Source: Dipodascopsis uninucleata var. uninucleata (taxonomy: Eukaryota > Ascomycota > Lipomycetes > Lipomycetales > Lipomycetaceae). From it: 64,000 nucleotides of DNA. Positions 45,744 through 58,281 of the stretch are shown here, piece after piece (position 1 is the first letter of the stretch; every line of letters begins with the position of its first letter). A model generated the notes under the pieces. The model was given only the letters and a program-made list of their open reading frames with translations, searched no databases and was not told where the DNA came from. The stretch lies in NCBI GenBank assembly GCA_030568195.1, contig JAJLTO010000004.1, forward strand, positions 620,001 through 684,000, read 5' to 3'. A program made the position numbers and the translations under genes.

Positions 45744-48700
45744 ATGTCTGGCGCTATTCGATCAGGTAATAGCAGCTCACGAGCAATCTTGATCTTGCTC
45801 TGCTCTGCTCTGATGGCTGTGCTTATTTTCCCTCGTAAAGTACAGGCATTTGGAGCGGGAAACATTCCGTCTATCTCTGCAATTGAAGGCAAAAATTTCA
45901 GGCATGGTGATATCGAGGACATATTAGCTACGCTTGTAATGACAATGTCTGGAAACATTTTTCATAAGCTTACAGGTGGGAAGAAGTTCAATGAAATGGC
46001 AATAAAGCGTGTATACTTTGTAAGTTGGATTCACTAAACACTTATTAACTGACTAAAATACTAACAATATCTGGACATATAGGGAAATTGGCTGCGAGAT
46101 TATTCTCAGGTGATTGCGATTTTATTAGTCTAATACAGTAGTAGAACTGATTTAATGCTACAAAGATTTGGCATATAGTTTATTGCTACTTATCAGACGA
46201 ACTCCCGTTGACATATTGTAACATGTATAGGCAGTCGATGTTGGTACACTTTCCAAAGGCATTGAGCTAGAGACTATTCGAGTTCTCATTTGGGTTATGT
46301 CCTTTTTAGCCTTTGGATACGCAACAGAAGAGTTTGAAGTCACAAAGGAACGCTTAGGAACGTATAGACCAGAAGGTACTTATCGCTTGATTACAATTTA
46401 CATGCTTAATTATATAATACTGACGCAAGTCTCCAACTTCATTTTAATTTAGAGCATATCGACAATCCAAAGGTATCATTTATTTATTTTAAGAGAACTC
46501 ATGATGTTATTCTGTTTAAGGAACGATCCCACTATAATTCCTTTTACTAACTTGTTCTATAGGATTATGCAGATAATAAGGATGCACGCCAATATGACAG
46601 TCGTCTTCGAGGGCCTGTTGCTCTTGTAGAACTGGAAATCGACAATCGTACTGGAATGAAGAATTACATTGCGAATGACAATGGTGGATGGGCAACTTCG
46701 CGTCAATTTATTAAAAGCAGTATCAAAGCAAGTATTCATCATGGTCGAATGTACAGTTCAAAACAAGATAAAAATGATCATTACGAAGCTCTAAGATTAC
46801 TTGGCCAATCTCTCCATTGCTTGGAAGATTTTTCTGCTCATAGTAATTTCATTGAACTGACACTTCGAGAACTTGGTAATAGAGACGTGTTTCCTCATGT
46901 AGGATCGCAGACAATGATCAACCTTAACGGAAAACAAGTTTACCCTCTTGTAACAGGCACCTTTGGATCTCTAGACTTCTTGCATTCTATGCTCGGAGAA
47001 GCGCAGGATCATCTATCACAAACTGAGATCGAGGAAGTCAATACCTCAATATCGAATGGAAAGAATTCAAAAGACTCTGCTTCAATTCTGAAATCTCTTT
47101 TGGGTAAGCTGCCGATTTCCCTTCCTTCTATCCCAGCTCAGCGAGATATCGGTGGATCCTCGTCGCGTGCCGCAGGTGGTGGTGCCTATCAATCACAATT
47201 TCCGTCTACTGTTTATGGAAGTCAATATAGCCAGGAATCTCAGAGTGATTCTAGTAATATCGGTACTGAAATTGATAACCTTACCACAAGCTCTCAGGCA
47301 GCTGCAGTAAATGCAAACAACATGTCAGTGGACGAAATTGTCAAAAAAATATATCCTTTCCTTGCCTTCCGTGATAGAATCATGAAGGGAATTGATGCTG
47401 CACTAGAAAAGGTTCCCTTTTTGAATGAACTCATTGATAAAATTAGCGAGCAGCTTACTATCTTCGTTATGGGTTTAATTGCTCCCTTCATAACACCTCT
47501 TATTGAAGGTGTATTGAAACTGATGCAACAAGGATCGCAAACCGCAGTGGATAATAAAGATCAGGAAGAAGTCTGGCATAACCCTACTTCACATAATCCA
47601 ACTCACAGTTATCTATCAAAGGATCACTTTTCTCTATATCTCAATGAGCCTGCTGGGTTGATTGCCAAAGAGGTTGTGGCTTTTGTCGTTCCAATGGTCG
47701 TAGAAGCCTGGGAGAACTATGATATTTCTGATGATCAGGTGGTGGATCATATCACGGAAGTTTTCCATCACCCAGCAATGTGCTGTACCAACATTCAGCA
47801 GCAAATGCGATCAGTTGTTGAGCATTGGTTAAACGATCTTGGCAGTGAACGATCTACCGTGCTCAGAAGTTTAACATCAGATGGAGTGCTTCATGGAGCG
47901 AACCACGTTGGAGGAAAGCCTCCTGTTGGTGGCCATAGTCATGGTTCCGGCAGTAATGCCAAACCTCAGAAGCATAAGCCTTCACATAACACCTCGTCAT
48001 CGTCAGGATTGATGAATAGTGTTGTTAATCAAGCTGCGCAGAGCGCTGGTCTGGGACAATATGTCAGCAGCAGTGGTATCAATCTTCCTAGCGCAGGTAA
48101 AATCGCTAGTAAATTTAATATACCCGGTGCTAATCTTCTTGGAGGTAAGATAGATTATCTTTTCAGAGAGAATGACCAAAATCGAAATGCTTCTGTGACT
48201 TCAACAACCAGTTTTTATCATGCTAGTGAAGATTCTAGATTGTCACTTGGTGATATTTCTGAAGGTTATCGTCATCCAGGTACAGTTGGGGCCTCTTCGG
48301 ATTATTATTCGCAGGAAAGTTCCGCTACTAATCATCCCAGTGCTTATTCTGGAGTCGACTCAATCTCAAATGCAATGGGACAATTGAAGGTTGATGAGTT
48401 CGCCCAACATGAAAGTTTTAGTTATAGTCAACGCGAGTCATCATCCTACGATCCAGTCAACAGTGAAGTGCAATATCAAAATACATCTGAATTCTCCACG
48501 CCTGAGAAACATGATTTATTTGATTCTAGATCACAGCAATATGAACATCGTACTAGCACAAGTAATCAAGGTTATCAAGAGGGCTTGAACCACCAGTATG
48601 GCACTGCTCAAGAGGAGTACTCAATTTCTATACCGTATGAGAATATAGCAGCGAATAATTATAGTAGCTCTGGATATAATAAGACGCAATATCAACCAAG

Positions 48701-48929
48701 CTATGATGCGAGAGGATACAGTGAATCATTAGGACCACAATATGCTAACGAGTACGATGACTATAGGGCTCCCGATGGTCCTCCTCCAGGATGCTACGGG
48801 CCCGGAGGAGAGTTCAATGGCAATGAGTACAATGATTCACAGTACTATTTTCATCAACACCATCCTCCTCCGAATCCACATGGTCCTCACCATATGGGTG
48901 GTTCAAATAACGGGCCCTACAGTGGCTAG
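45744..48929 (+). CDS. Het-C family secreted protein
   Basis: Five exons (45744-46019, 46083-46109, 46231-46375, 46453-46472, 46563-48929) give 944 aa. The N-terminus has a signal peptide (about 15-38). The conserved Het-C core follows: FRHGDIEDILATL, KRVYFGNWLRDYSQAVDVGTL, EEHIDNPKDYAD, LRGPVALVELEIDNRTGMKNYIAND and LLGQSLHCLEDFSAHSNFIEL. The C-terminal 350 residues are low-complexity (Ser, Tyr, Gln, then Pro/Gly/His). Two internal exons are only 27 and 20 nt. Het-C (PF07217) is known from heterokaryon incompatibility in Neurospora. In most fungi it has no known allorecognition role, and the sequence does not show one here. Confidence 0.92.
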
Positions 48930-49527
48930 CATGTAATGATTTTGTGTTGAAAGTTGCGAATACATACTATAAAACTAAACGATAATTTGTCTGACGTAAC
49001 TACTTAACAATAATGTCTCTAATGATTGATATTATGTGACAGTATTCGTATCTTAGAAAATAAAAATTTGTAGTCCTATCATTTATGTAGATGTCGTTTG
49101 CTGACTATTGCAGCATGGCATAGAAACAAATTGTTTGATTCGACCTGACTCTTTTAGGGTGCTGGATTTTATCCCAAGCCGAATAATTTAAGTGGAACGT
49201 GGCATTTGAGATCTAGAATTAAATTGTTTTACGAAAATCATTTCGTAACTTCATTAAAATTTACCTACATGCTAGTTAAAATAGGTCTTATTCGTTGTAT
49301 GACGTTTTATCAAGACGAAATAGACTGGCTCTTTCAAGATATTCAAAATCGGAAGTTGCAAAGATACAAGTATAATTGCTTGTGAGGTTTTTAGACTGCT
49401 ATTACGAAGGGTAGTAAAAGTGCGTCCCTTAGGTTGATTATTTGTCTCGAACTCGGATTCTCAAGCGCGCGACTTCAATAACTGCTATTGGTGTTTTAAG
49501 AGAAAAATAGAGTGATCTTCGAAGAAG
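48930..49527. other. Intergenic spacer, Het-C 3' end and SEC63 promoter
   Basis: About 600 bp, AT-rich. No gene or recognised element. Confidence 0.6.
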
Positions 49528-51863
49528 ATGAGTGATTCAAGGTATTCTTATGATGAGAATGCTGAGGTATGGCCATACTTTGCTGCCACTCTACTGTCGC
49601 TAGTACTGTTTCCATCAACCGTGAAAGTGACGCTGAAGGCATTGAGTACGAAAGGTAAGTTCAAGAATTTTACTTTGGGAACAAGTTAAATCCGTGAATG
49701 GGCTTCTGTGTATGTCTATATATTAAGATGCTGATTGATAAATAGATGTGCCTTCCTTGCGAAAGAAGTCATTGTTTGTTCCAGAAAACAATGAGTTTAT
49801 TCAGAAGTTTAGAAGTCGTCACGGAAGATCCAAGATATTGAATAGATTGTAAGTTAATATCTCAAGTGAAGATTTGATTTACGCGAATTTTTCGGTAAGA
49901 AAGAGTAGTCATTTTATTGTGCTAATTTGTTAATTTCAGCAACATATTTCTTGCTTTGGGTTGGGCTGCACTTTTGTTCACCATATACTTTATCTATTCC
50001 CAGGAGTCTACCGAAGACGTCAAGCGATTTGATCCTTATGAGATTCTAGGTATTTCATATGTAAGTTATAATATTATCTTGAGATATGTCAGATTTTGTT
50101 TGAGTCAAATTTTTTGTTCTAACGTGCAGTAATATAATATAGTCTGCCTCCGAGCGAGAGATCAAGAGTAGATACAGAAAGTTGTCTGTAAAGTTCCATC
50201 CTGACAAGATTCATAATGTTGAAAATACAACTCGTGAATTTTTAGAAGCACAATTTGTGGAGATGACGAAAGCATATAAATCGTAAGTTCGATAATTCCT
50301 GACTTGGTAATACTAAATGTGCAGATGCTAACATTTCCGATCAAAGTTTGACCGATGAGGACACACGAAAGAACTTTTTGGAATATGGTCATCCCGATGG
50401 CCCTCAACCAGTAAAGCAGGGCATTGCTCTTCCAAAATTTTTAGTAGAGGAAAGAGGTACTCCTCTTGTTATCCTTGGTTATGGATGCTTAGTGGGTGTT
50501 GCCCTCCCATTCTTTGTAGTATGTATTTATTGCTTATGTTATGTTTCGAATTCGTTCTAATGACTCTCCATAACAGTACAACTGGTGGAATGGTACCAAA
50601 AAGTATACAAAAAATGGAATTCATTCACGTACTGCTTCTATTATTTTTGAGACACTATCGAAGGAAGATTTCGATAATATAACTTATGATTCGTTAGTCG
50701 ACCTCTTGGCAAGCTCTGAAGAGTATAAGTATATGTTCCCAGGTACTTCGCCTGCCGAAATATCAGTGTACTTAAAAGCCTACCTTGAAAGAAAGCCTGT
50801 AACTGATGAACTTTTAAAGCTCTCATTAGTTTCGAAGTCACTAATTATACTCGAAGGAATGCTTGATATTGCCTCCGCATTTAAGAATTCACTCCTTCTG
50901 AAGAAAATTATAAAGTTGCAGCAAGCTTTTATTCAGGCTGTTCCACCCGAATCTAATGAGTGCTTACAACTTCCATACGTTAAGGCAGAAAATATCAAAA
51001 ATGCCGATGAGAATTTGAATAGCTTGCTTTCAAAGCCGCAAAATGAAATCAAGGATATTCTTGGTCTCGAAAACGAGGAGCAAACAAAGTCTGCAATTGA
51101 AGTCGCAAAACAAATTCCTAAACTTGAAATAGTCAATGCTTTTTTCAAAGGTACTACAGTATATATTATATTATGTTTGATTGACTGCTAACATTACTGA
51201 TTTGTAGTTCCTGGTGAAACCACTGTTTCTCCTCAGTCATTTGCACATTTGGTTATCAAGTTTAGAATTCATTATCCTGGTTCGGAACGCAAATCTATCA
51301 ATGTAGATGATTTACTTGATAAAGATACGGCTATAACCCTCAAAAAACCACTAGCTACTAATGACGATGCTCCTCTTTTGGATATGGCGTATGCTCCTTA
51401 TCTTCCAATCTTTGTAAGACAAAAGTGGATTGCTTTGTTAACGAATCCACGGGATGGCAAGCTTTTAGAGCCAGCAAACAGTATAACCAGAATGTATACT
51501 GATGGCACTATCAGTACTTTTAAGATACAGCTTTCAGCGCCTGTTCCGGATCGAATTGGCGAATTTAAGTTTAGACTTGAACTGCTTTCCAACACCTATA
51601 TAGGATCTGATGATGCTACTAGTATCACTCTTAGAATTGAGCCCTCAGATAATATGGATGTTCAGGACGACGAAATTTCGGATCCTGAGGAAGATTCCAT
51701 CGCAGGTGCTATGGCTCAGCTTCGGGGAGGAAAGACCAAAAAGCGTGTTGAGGCACAAGATGACAGTGAAGAAGGAGAATATGAGAGCAGCAGTGATGAG
51801 GAGGATGAAGAAGATAGCGACACTGATATCAATACTGATACCGAAGATGAATCACAAGATTAG
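49528..51863 (+). CDS. SEC63: Sec63, ER translocon J-protein
   Basis: Seven exons (49528-49654, 49746-49848, 49940-50060, 50143-50282, 50347-50518, 50577-51150, 51208-51863) give 630 aa. Two membrane segments flank the start region (about 14-34 and 78-96). The lumenal J domain carries HPD at 136-138 and ends at LTDEDTRKNFLEYGHPDGPQ. A third membrane segment (LVILGYGCLVGVALPFFV) is followed by YNWWNGTKKYTKNGIH, then the Sec63/Brl domain and an acidic C-terminal tail (EEDEEDSDTDINTD...) that in yeast binds Sec62. It recruits BiP/Kar2 to the Sec61 channel for post-translational import. Confidence 0.97.
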
Positions 51864-52545
51864 CAGTATTGAGATAGCAGGTTACATTGGGAGTATAGTT
51901 AAATAGTGCATTGCTAAGGAGGAAGAAGAGTGAGTCAAAGCATTGTCCCTACTACATCGAAGTCTTGAAATAGAATTTTTTATTCAATTGTTGTTGCATC
52001 GTTTATTAAACGTGCCATAAATTCATATTTTCTCAACCTTCTATATAACTATGAATTGAATCTCATGGAATAGGTGTTGAAAATGATGCTGAAAGGGTAT
52101 CAGAAAAGTTGACATAGTAAATTGGTCTCTTGGCATCTGTCCGGTTCAAAGCGCTTTGAGTTCTAAGGAAAAATATTTAATTTCAGATACAATGTACAAA
52201 GTGAAAAAGTAATAATTATAAACATGTATGATAGCGAAAATGCAATATTTTGAAGCAGGTTTAAGCGTAAAACTATATCTCTTTGCCCGGCCACTTGTAA
52301 ATCAACCCTCATCAATCATAGTATCTACTAGAGTTCACTTTATCATTCGGAAATGCACATATGTCAACTAATTTGTTTAATTTATTACTCAAGGTATTGA
52401 TTCTTTCTAGCCCGTTAGTCAACTGAGATTCAAGAGCAACATGTATAACATAATGAGGTATGCAATAAAGTGAACAATCAAGAAACCGACACAGTATTAA
52501 AACGACAAGATATTATTGAAACTCATTGGTAAACGTAGGTATAAG
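51864..52545. other. Intergenic spacer
   Basis: About 680 bp between SEC63 and the unrecognised three-exon gene. No gene or recognised element. Confidence 0.6.
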
Positions 52546-53755
52546 ATGATTGATATAATCAATACTAAGTATGCGCCGGTGTTTGAATCAATAGGAATTT
52601 CCGAGAGAGAGAGAGAGGACTTTACTAAAGAGATAATGGAAGTGACATCAGAACACTTACCATTCCTTACACGTCTTGACCGAGTTCGTGACTATATCTC
52701 CAAATACAGCGTCCCAGAAAGCTATCTTCTTAGGGTATTATTCATCAGATACTTGATACACCAAGAGAAGATAGGTATGCCTTTGCGACAAGACGACTTC
52801 TTAGCGCTACTTGACTTTATTGAAGCTGTCGACCTAAGAGACATTGTTCTCGACAATACTCTTGCAATCGACTTCATTCAAAGCCTTCGAAGACTGCGTG
52901 TGAGTTCTAAGATGATGAGCGAAATAATACAAAAATTTCCTCTTAAGCAAACAGCTGAGAACGCTAAAATCATCAATCTGGCCAAAGAATGGTCGATATT
53001 TTATAAGGTTCAGTTTATAAGATACATAGCTAACGAAACTGAGCATTTTCTAACTGATTCTCTGGCAGGATAACGACAATCAATCTAGTTGCGAAGTTGA
53101 ACACGGAGACTCAATAAATGATAGTACAGATAGGGCTGTACTTGAATATACAAGTCTGAATAAATATGGCTTCATAGGAGAGAATGATGACAGCTGTGAT
53201 CAGGACACTATTAGTAGCATTGACGTTGACATCGGTCAAGTTCAATCCAAGATAATCCATAACCTCGATAGCTCTCCATCCACTCCAAAACCTTTTCAAT
53301 CAACCAATCGACAACAAGAGCCTACTTCAATTAGGACATACGGCTTACCAATACCCCATTATCTCGATTATGAGACAAGCTCAACAATCGATCGCGATAC
53401 GCAAATAAGAACGCGACCTCGGAGATTATATCAGGTACACCTAAATCTGCTCTCTTTATTGCAACGTATATTACAAAGAAGTGAGTCTGCTAACCAATTG
53501 ATCCCTATTTATGATATATAGATGCATATAGACCTAGAAGAATCGAATCAGCGAAACGGCTACTTATGCATACCATTAGCAATACCAAATATCTTTACGA
53601 CTATTCCGAAGCGATTCTACATTATCCTAGCCACTCTTTACACCATGCTAAACAGATTACCATTAGTTTCTCGTACCAGTGGGTATATTCCTCTCTACTC
53701 TAGTGGTATTTCTGGTGATAATTCATATTTTCAAGACCTTGATCTCGACGAATAA
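52546..53755 (+). CDS. Unrecognised protein of about 353 aa, three-exon model
   Basis: Proposed exons are 52546-53007, 53069-53434 and 53522-53755, all phase 0. Exon 1 encodes a helical, Leu/Ile/Arg-rich region (about 1-154; for example LLRVLFIRYLIHQEKIG and LLDFIEAVDLRDIV). Exon 2 is acidic and disordered (about 155-276) with SSPSTPKP. Exon 3 ends in a short mixed region with FYIILATLYTMLNRLP and an acidic tail DLDLDE. Intron 1 has a CTAAC branch and CAG end but a weak GTTCAG donor; intron 2 has GTACAC, CTAAC and TATAG. All three frames stay open exactly between these signals, which is the main support. No homologous family was recognised. Exon 1 alone (a 176-codon frame) is the safest part. 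Confidence 0.6.
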
Positions 53756-54293
53756 GCTTTTCACATCCGTTTTATATAGGCAAAATAATAGCGAATACAA
53801 CAGCATCATTTATTCGATCCAACTAATAACGATTACAGGTTTACCTACTTATCTTCATGCATTCTTCGACTTGAATTCTGTATTATAGATCTAAGCTTGA
53901 ATGCTAGCAAATGTAATTTTCATATAACCCTAAATTACAGTGATGTCAGCATCTGCCCTTAAATAACCTAACCACACAATGGCTGTAGTTGTCGCTTTAA
54001 ATTAGACTAGAAACCGCTCTACGCAGATGGACTGCGAGGAATAATAAGGCTGGTCAAGATTCAAAATAGATAAAGAAGGAAGCGGAGTAACTGCACATTT
54101 GTCAAAATTAGACACCAGAAGATTAATACAAACAACCGAACGTATATAGATCCTTTAGAAGTTAGGCTATATCGAATTTGTTCAAAGAAAGAACACAAAT
54201 CAAACGCGCCGATCGAAAAGAATAGGAATATAATCTTAGGACACGAAGACCGTCAAGGCTAGAGAGGAGTACGACGGTGGGAAATAACGCAGA
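53756..54293. other. Intergenic spacer upstream of the WASP gene
   Basis: About 540 bp. No gene or recognised element. Confidence 0.6.
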
Positions 54294-56394
54294 ATGCCGT
54301 CTCTTATCTCGTCGGCAGATAAAGAGAAAATCAAGAGAGCTGTGCCAAAATCAACCAATAAGGTGATAGAATCTGCGGTTGCTCGATTGTATATCGCATA
54401 CCCGGATCCGAATGCTTGGACTTTCACTGGCGTATCTGGAGCAGTAGTCTTGGTGAATGACTTAACAGGAAACACATTTTTCTTTAAAATTGTGGATATA
54501 ATCGGCAATCGAGGTGTGATATGGGATCAAGAGCTCTATATTGATTTTCAGTATAACCAAGATCGAGCTTTTTTCCACACTTTCGAACTAGAGGAATGCT
54601 ATGCGGGACTTCTATTCGCTGACGACTCAGAGGCACACCATTTCCTCAAAAGAGTCCAACAGAGAGATAAGCATGCATCGAAAGCTACTCTGAATAATAA
54701 GAATGCAATTGCTCTAAAAAAATCACCGAGCGCAGCTGTTGCTGGGCCTCGCGGTGATGTTTTGAGATACCAAAAGATGGGAAACAACTATACCTTGGCA
54801 CAAATACATACGGAGGAATCAGAGCCGAATACGGAGCGTAAAAGCTCAGAAGCCGATGATGAAGATATAGATCCTTCGTGGAAGAAGCTGTTTTCTCAGC
54901 TTGAAGAGATGGGAATCTCGGAGGAAATGATAGCCAACAATGCCGACTTCATTAAGGATTATATTACCAAGGGAGAGCTACCCCCATCTCGATCATCTAC
55001 AATAGACAAGAAGTCAAAAGGACCGCCACCTCCACCACCTTTGCAGCCTCCGACTTCTCGCTCGAGTGCACCGTTACGAAATAATGTACCACCACCATTC
55101 AACAGAGATAACAGCAGTTATTCCAATTCTGGGTCGTCATCACCAGTCGGAGCTGGAACACCTCCACCACCTCCACCGAAATCACCACCACCGCCTGCAG
55201 GTCCGATGTATAAAGTACCACCGCCATTCATTCCACCAGCAGGTGCACCTGTTGGAAGATCTTCTAGTCAATTGTCTCAGTCACCAGCATCTCCAGGTTC
55301 AGGCTCAGACTCTGTTACACCCGTCGTTGAACGTCGAACACCAGCACCGGGCCATAAATATAGCCTACCACCTCCTTTTCCAGGTGTAGGATCTAATGTA
55401 ACGTCTGTTAGACCGCCTTCAGCTTCTCCATTATCACCACCACCATCTTTCGGCAATCCAACCGTGACCGGAAGAGCACCACCGCCATTGCCTGCGCGCG
55501 AGAATTCTCCTGGTAATGTAATGCCTCTGCCTCAAAATATTGCGAATCGACCAGTACCGCAACCTCCTTCACTTCCGCCGCGAGGACCAGTGCAGAACGG
55601 TTTAGCACCAACATTCGGTGCGCCGCCCATGTCTGGTAGGGCCGTTCCTCCGCCTCCACCACCTCATCGTCATGCTTATTCGGCCTCGAGCAAGCCTTCT
55701 ACGCCTGCATATCAGCCTGTGTCGTCTCCAGGTCCACCACCACCACCTCATCCGCCGGGTTATGGGAATGGTGCGACGTCTTCTCGTCCTACAGCTCCGA
55801 TGCAAAGCTTCGCTCAACCACCGCCACCACCACCGCCTCCTCCATCATATGGACAGAGTCAACAAAGACCAGCAGTGAATGGTTTCGGCATGCCATCTAA
55901 TGGGCCACCACCACCACCACCTCCTCCTTTGTCATATTCTAGTAGTCCTTTAAGTAATACCGCAACTAATGGTGGACCGCCGCCACCACCACCACCGCCG
56001 CCGTCATTCGGCTCTGCTATGGACACCAATGACTTTGCAACAGCACCTACGGCAGCACCTGATACTAATATTGATGGTCGCGATGCCCTTATGGCTTCAA
56101 TTAGAGGTGCTGGTCTAGGTCAGCTAAAGAAGGTGGACAAAACACATCTTAATCAGCCATTAGTCGTCAGTACGGGCAATGGGCCAAGTAAATCGAGTAC
56201 TCCAGCTCCAGATAGCTCAGGTCCAGGTGGAAGTCTACAGGATGCGATATCTGCCGCATTAAACAAAAGGAAGACGCGCGTTGCAGGTAGTGGTAAGTCG
56301 TTCTTTTGGTCCTTAAATCTATCTGTCTCAAATTTGGAGTTATGTACTAATAATCTTTACAGATGATGAAGACGAAGGCAGGGACGAATGGTAG
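54294..56394 (+). CDS. LAS17: WASP/Las17 actin nucleation-promoting factor
   Basis: Exons 54294-56292 and 56363-56394 give 676 aa. A WH1/EVH1 domain (about 20-125; ARLYIAYPDPNAWTFTGVSGAVVLV, FHTFELEECYAGLLFADDSEAHHFLKRV) binds WIP/Vrp1-type partners. No GTPase-binding CRIB motif is evident, as in yeast Las17. A long Pro-rich region (about 240-585) with many PPPPPP runs offers SH3 and profilin sites. The VCA end is a WH2 motif (GRDALMASIRGAGLGQLKKV, about 595), a central helix (LQDAISAALNKRKTRV) and, in the 32-nt second exon, the acidic DDEDEGRDEW with terminal Trp that contacts Arp2/3. It drives actin patch assembly in endocytosis. Confidence 0.96.
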
Positions 56395-57231
56395 TCGGTA
56401 TAGTGTTTTTGTTCATTTAGTGTATACATGTATATGCCAATCACGCGTATGAAAGAACACACATTTGACTGAAATATTCAATTACACATCTCGGTTTCGG
56501 GCACTTAAGTCAAATGGTAAAAGAACTTTCAAACTTCAATTTCTCTTAAATCATATAAATTTCTATTCACCTCAAGCGCTTTTTATTTACTGGTTTACTT
56601 TCTCTTACTGATTCATCTGTTCACGTTTCTCTTATTCTTATTTCTTAAAGATGTAATTTGATCATATATCTGGCATTTAGGTTGTCTTATTAAACATATT
56701 CACATTGAATCGCCATGATGTAATTCTATAGTACAATTGATTGTCGACTTCAATAGCTTACTGGTATCCTGATCATTAAAGAATAGATCATTATAGCTGA
56801 TCGAAAGTAATAGCATTACAAAATTTACGACCTATAATATGTATTACTGTAGTAGCAATATTAAGGGTTTAAAATATTATGTGACTGCTTTTTACTAAAT
56901 ATCGCTACCACATTTTATTATGATCAAAGTTGGTATACATTTGTAAAACAAGGGTTCTAGGGTATACCCATAATACGATCGACTAGACACCAAAACTTCT
57001 GGAGAATAGCGATTTTGTTAAAACTGACAGCAAGAAATAGCGATAATCAGCTATTGTACAAGTACATCAATAAGCAGAGATACTCTAAATCTTAAGATAG
57101 ATTACAGATCTCGACCAAAAAATCTAGAAACTATTGTATAGTGTATAGCACTTGTATAATTACTGCACTGCTGTTTCGATACAGAGACGTCAGAATCTTC
57201 ACGCGTGATTTGGAGAGAAAATAAAGTCGAT
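56395..57231. other. Intergenic spacer, LAS17 3' end and NAC beta promoter
   Basis: About 840 bp, AT-rich. No gene or recognised element. Confidence 0.6.
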
Positions 57232-57942
57232 ATGGATGCACAAAAATTAGCAAGACTTCAGGCTTCAGTACGAATTGGTAGGTTCTAAAATCGTTATGTG
57301 ATTTTTCAATTAAAAAGTAATACTGACCAACTTTAGGGTATGTGATCTCGACTGGAAACTGATTGATTGACGTTGTCAATTGCGCCGAGCCATTAAATTG
57401 ATGTGGAGACTCTGGATGAATGGTCATAGAAAAGAGATAGATTGCTAACTATAATACAGAGGAAAGGGAACCCCTCGAAGAAAGACTAAGAAAGCCACAA
57501 AGTCCAGTGGAGCTGACGACAAGAAGCTACAGGCTGAACTTAAGAAGCTGAATGTTCAACCTATCCAGGCTATTGAGGAAGTCAACATGTTCAAAGAAGA
57601 TGGCAATGTCATTCATTTCACCGCACCAAAGGGTTAGTTTTATTATATTTTATTGCTTTATGTGTGTATTATTGTTAACTGAGATCCCGCCGTATAGTTC
57701 AAGCTTCAGTCGCTGCTAATACGTTTGCTGTCTACGGTAACCCCGAAGAAAAGGAACTTACTGAGCTTCTACCTAGCATTTTGACCCAGCTCGGACCAGA
57801 ATCTCTTAACGATTTACGCAGATTAGCTGAGCAGTATCAGTCTTTACAGCTTAACAATAAGAAGGAGGGAGAGGAGGAAGATGACGAAATTCCTGATCTT
57901 GTCGCTGGTGAGGATTTCGACAGCAAAAATGATGTTGAATAA
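57232..57942 (+). CDS. EGD1: Nascent polypeptide-associated complex subunit beta (BTF3-like)
   Basis: The best model is 57232-57277, a single base at 57337, 57460-57632 and 57698-57942, giving 154 aa. It begins [27 protein letters not shown], with the double Gly expected of NAC beta. The NAC domain follows ([44 protein letters not shown]), then [14 protein letters not shown] and an acidic tail ([17 protein letters not shown]). Both introns around the single base have good donors (GTAGGT, GTATGT), CTGAC/CTAAC branch sites and AG ends. The simpler alternative, one 184-nt intron ending CAGAG at 57461, would drop one of the two Gly. NAC shields nascent chains and blocks mis-targeting to the ER. 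Confidence 0.93.
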
Positions 57943-58281
57943 GTGCTTACTGCATGGATAATCATGCTTTGTGAATAATATATCTTACATAAAATGTATT
58001 AGCTCTCATTTACTCTAATTCGCATATATAAAAGTTCTTGCCATTCATTGTATCACGTAAGTTCAACTACCCATTTCTGTGATATAATTTTCTTGTTACT
58101 TCAATATCTTGGTAATTGCTAGCATAATATGTTGTCTCTGTATACTGGAATGATCGAGTCAGGAATTTAGATTATTATTAGGGCTGGGGTTTATGTGACG
58201 TAAATACTTTAAAACCCAGTTTCAGGACTGCGGATCCTAAGTCGGTAGAGAAATCATTGACAAGAAACATAATATATAAAG
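57943..58281. other. Short intergenic spacer
   Basis: About 340 bp between the NAC beta stop and the FMP46-like start. No recognised element. Confidence 0.6.

Noticed and set aside
43027-48929. Amidase and Het-C as a functional cluster or allorecognition locus
   Set aside because: They are merely adjacent, with separate promoters; nothing in the sequence links them, and no HET-domain or NLR partner is nearby.
55408-55878. Basic, His/Arg-rich frames on both strands
   Set aside because: Out-of-frame shadows of the proline-rich coding region of the WASP gene.
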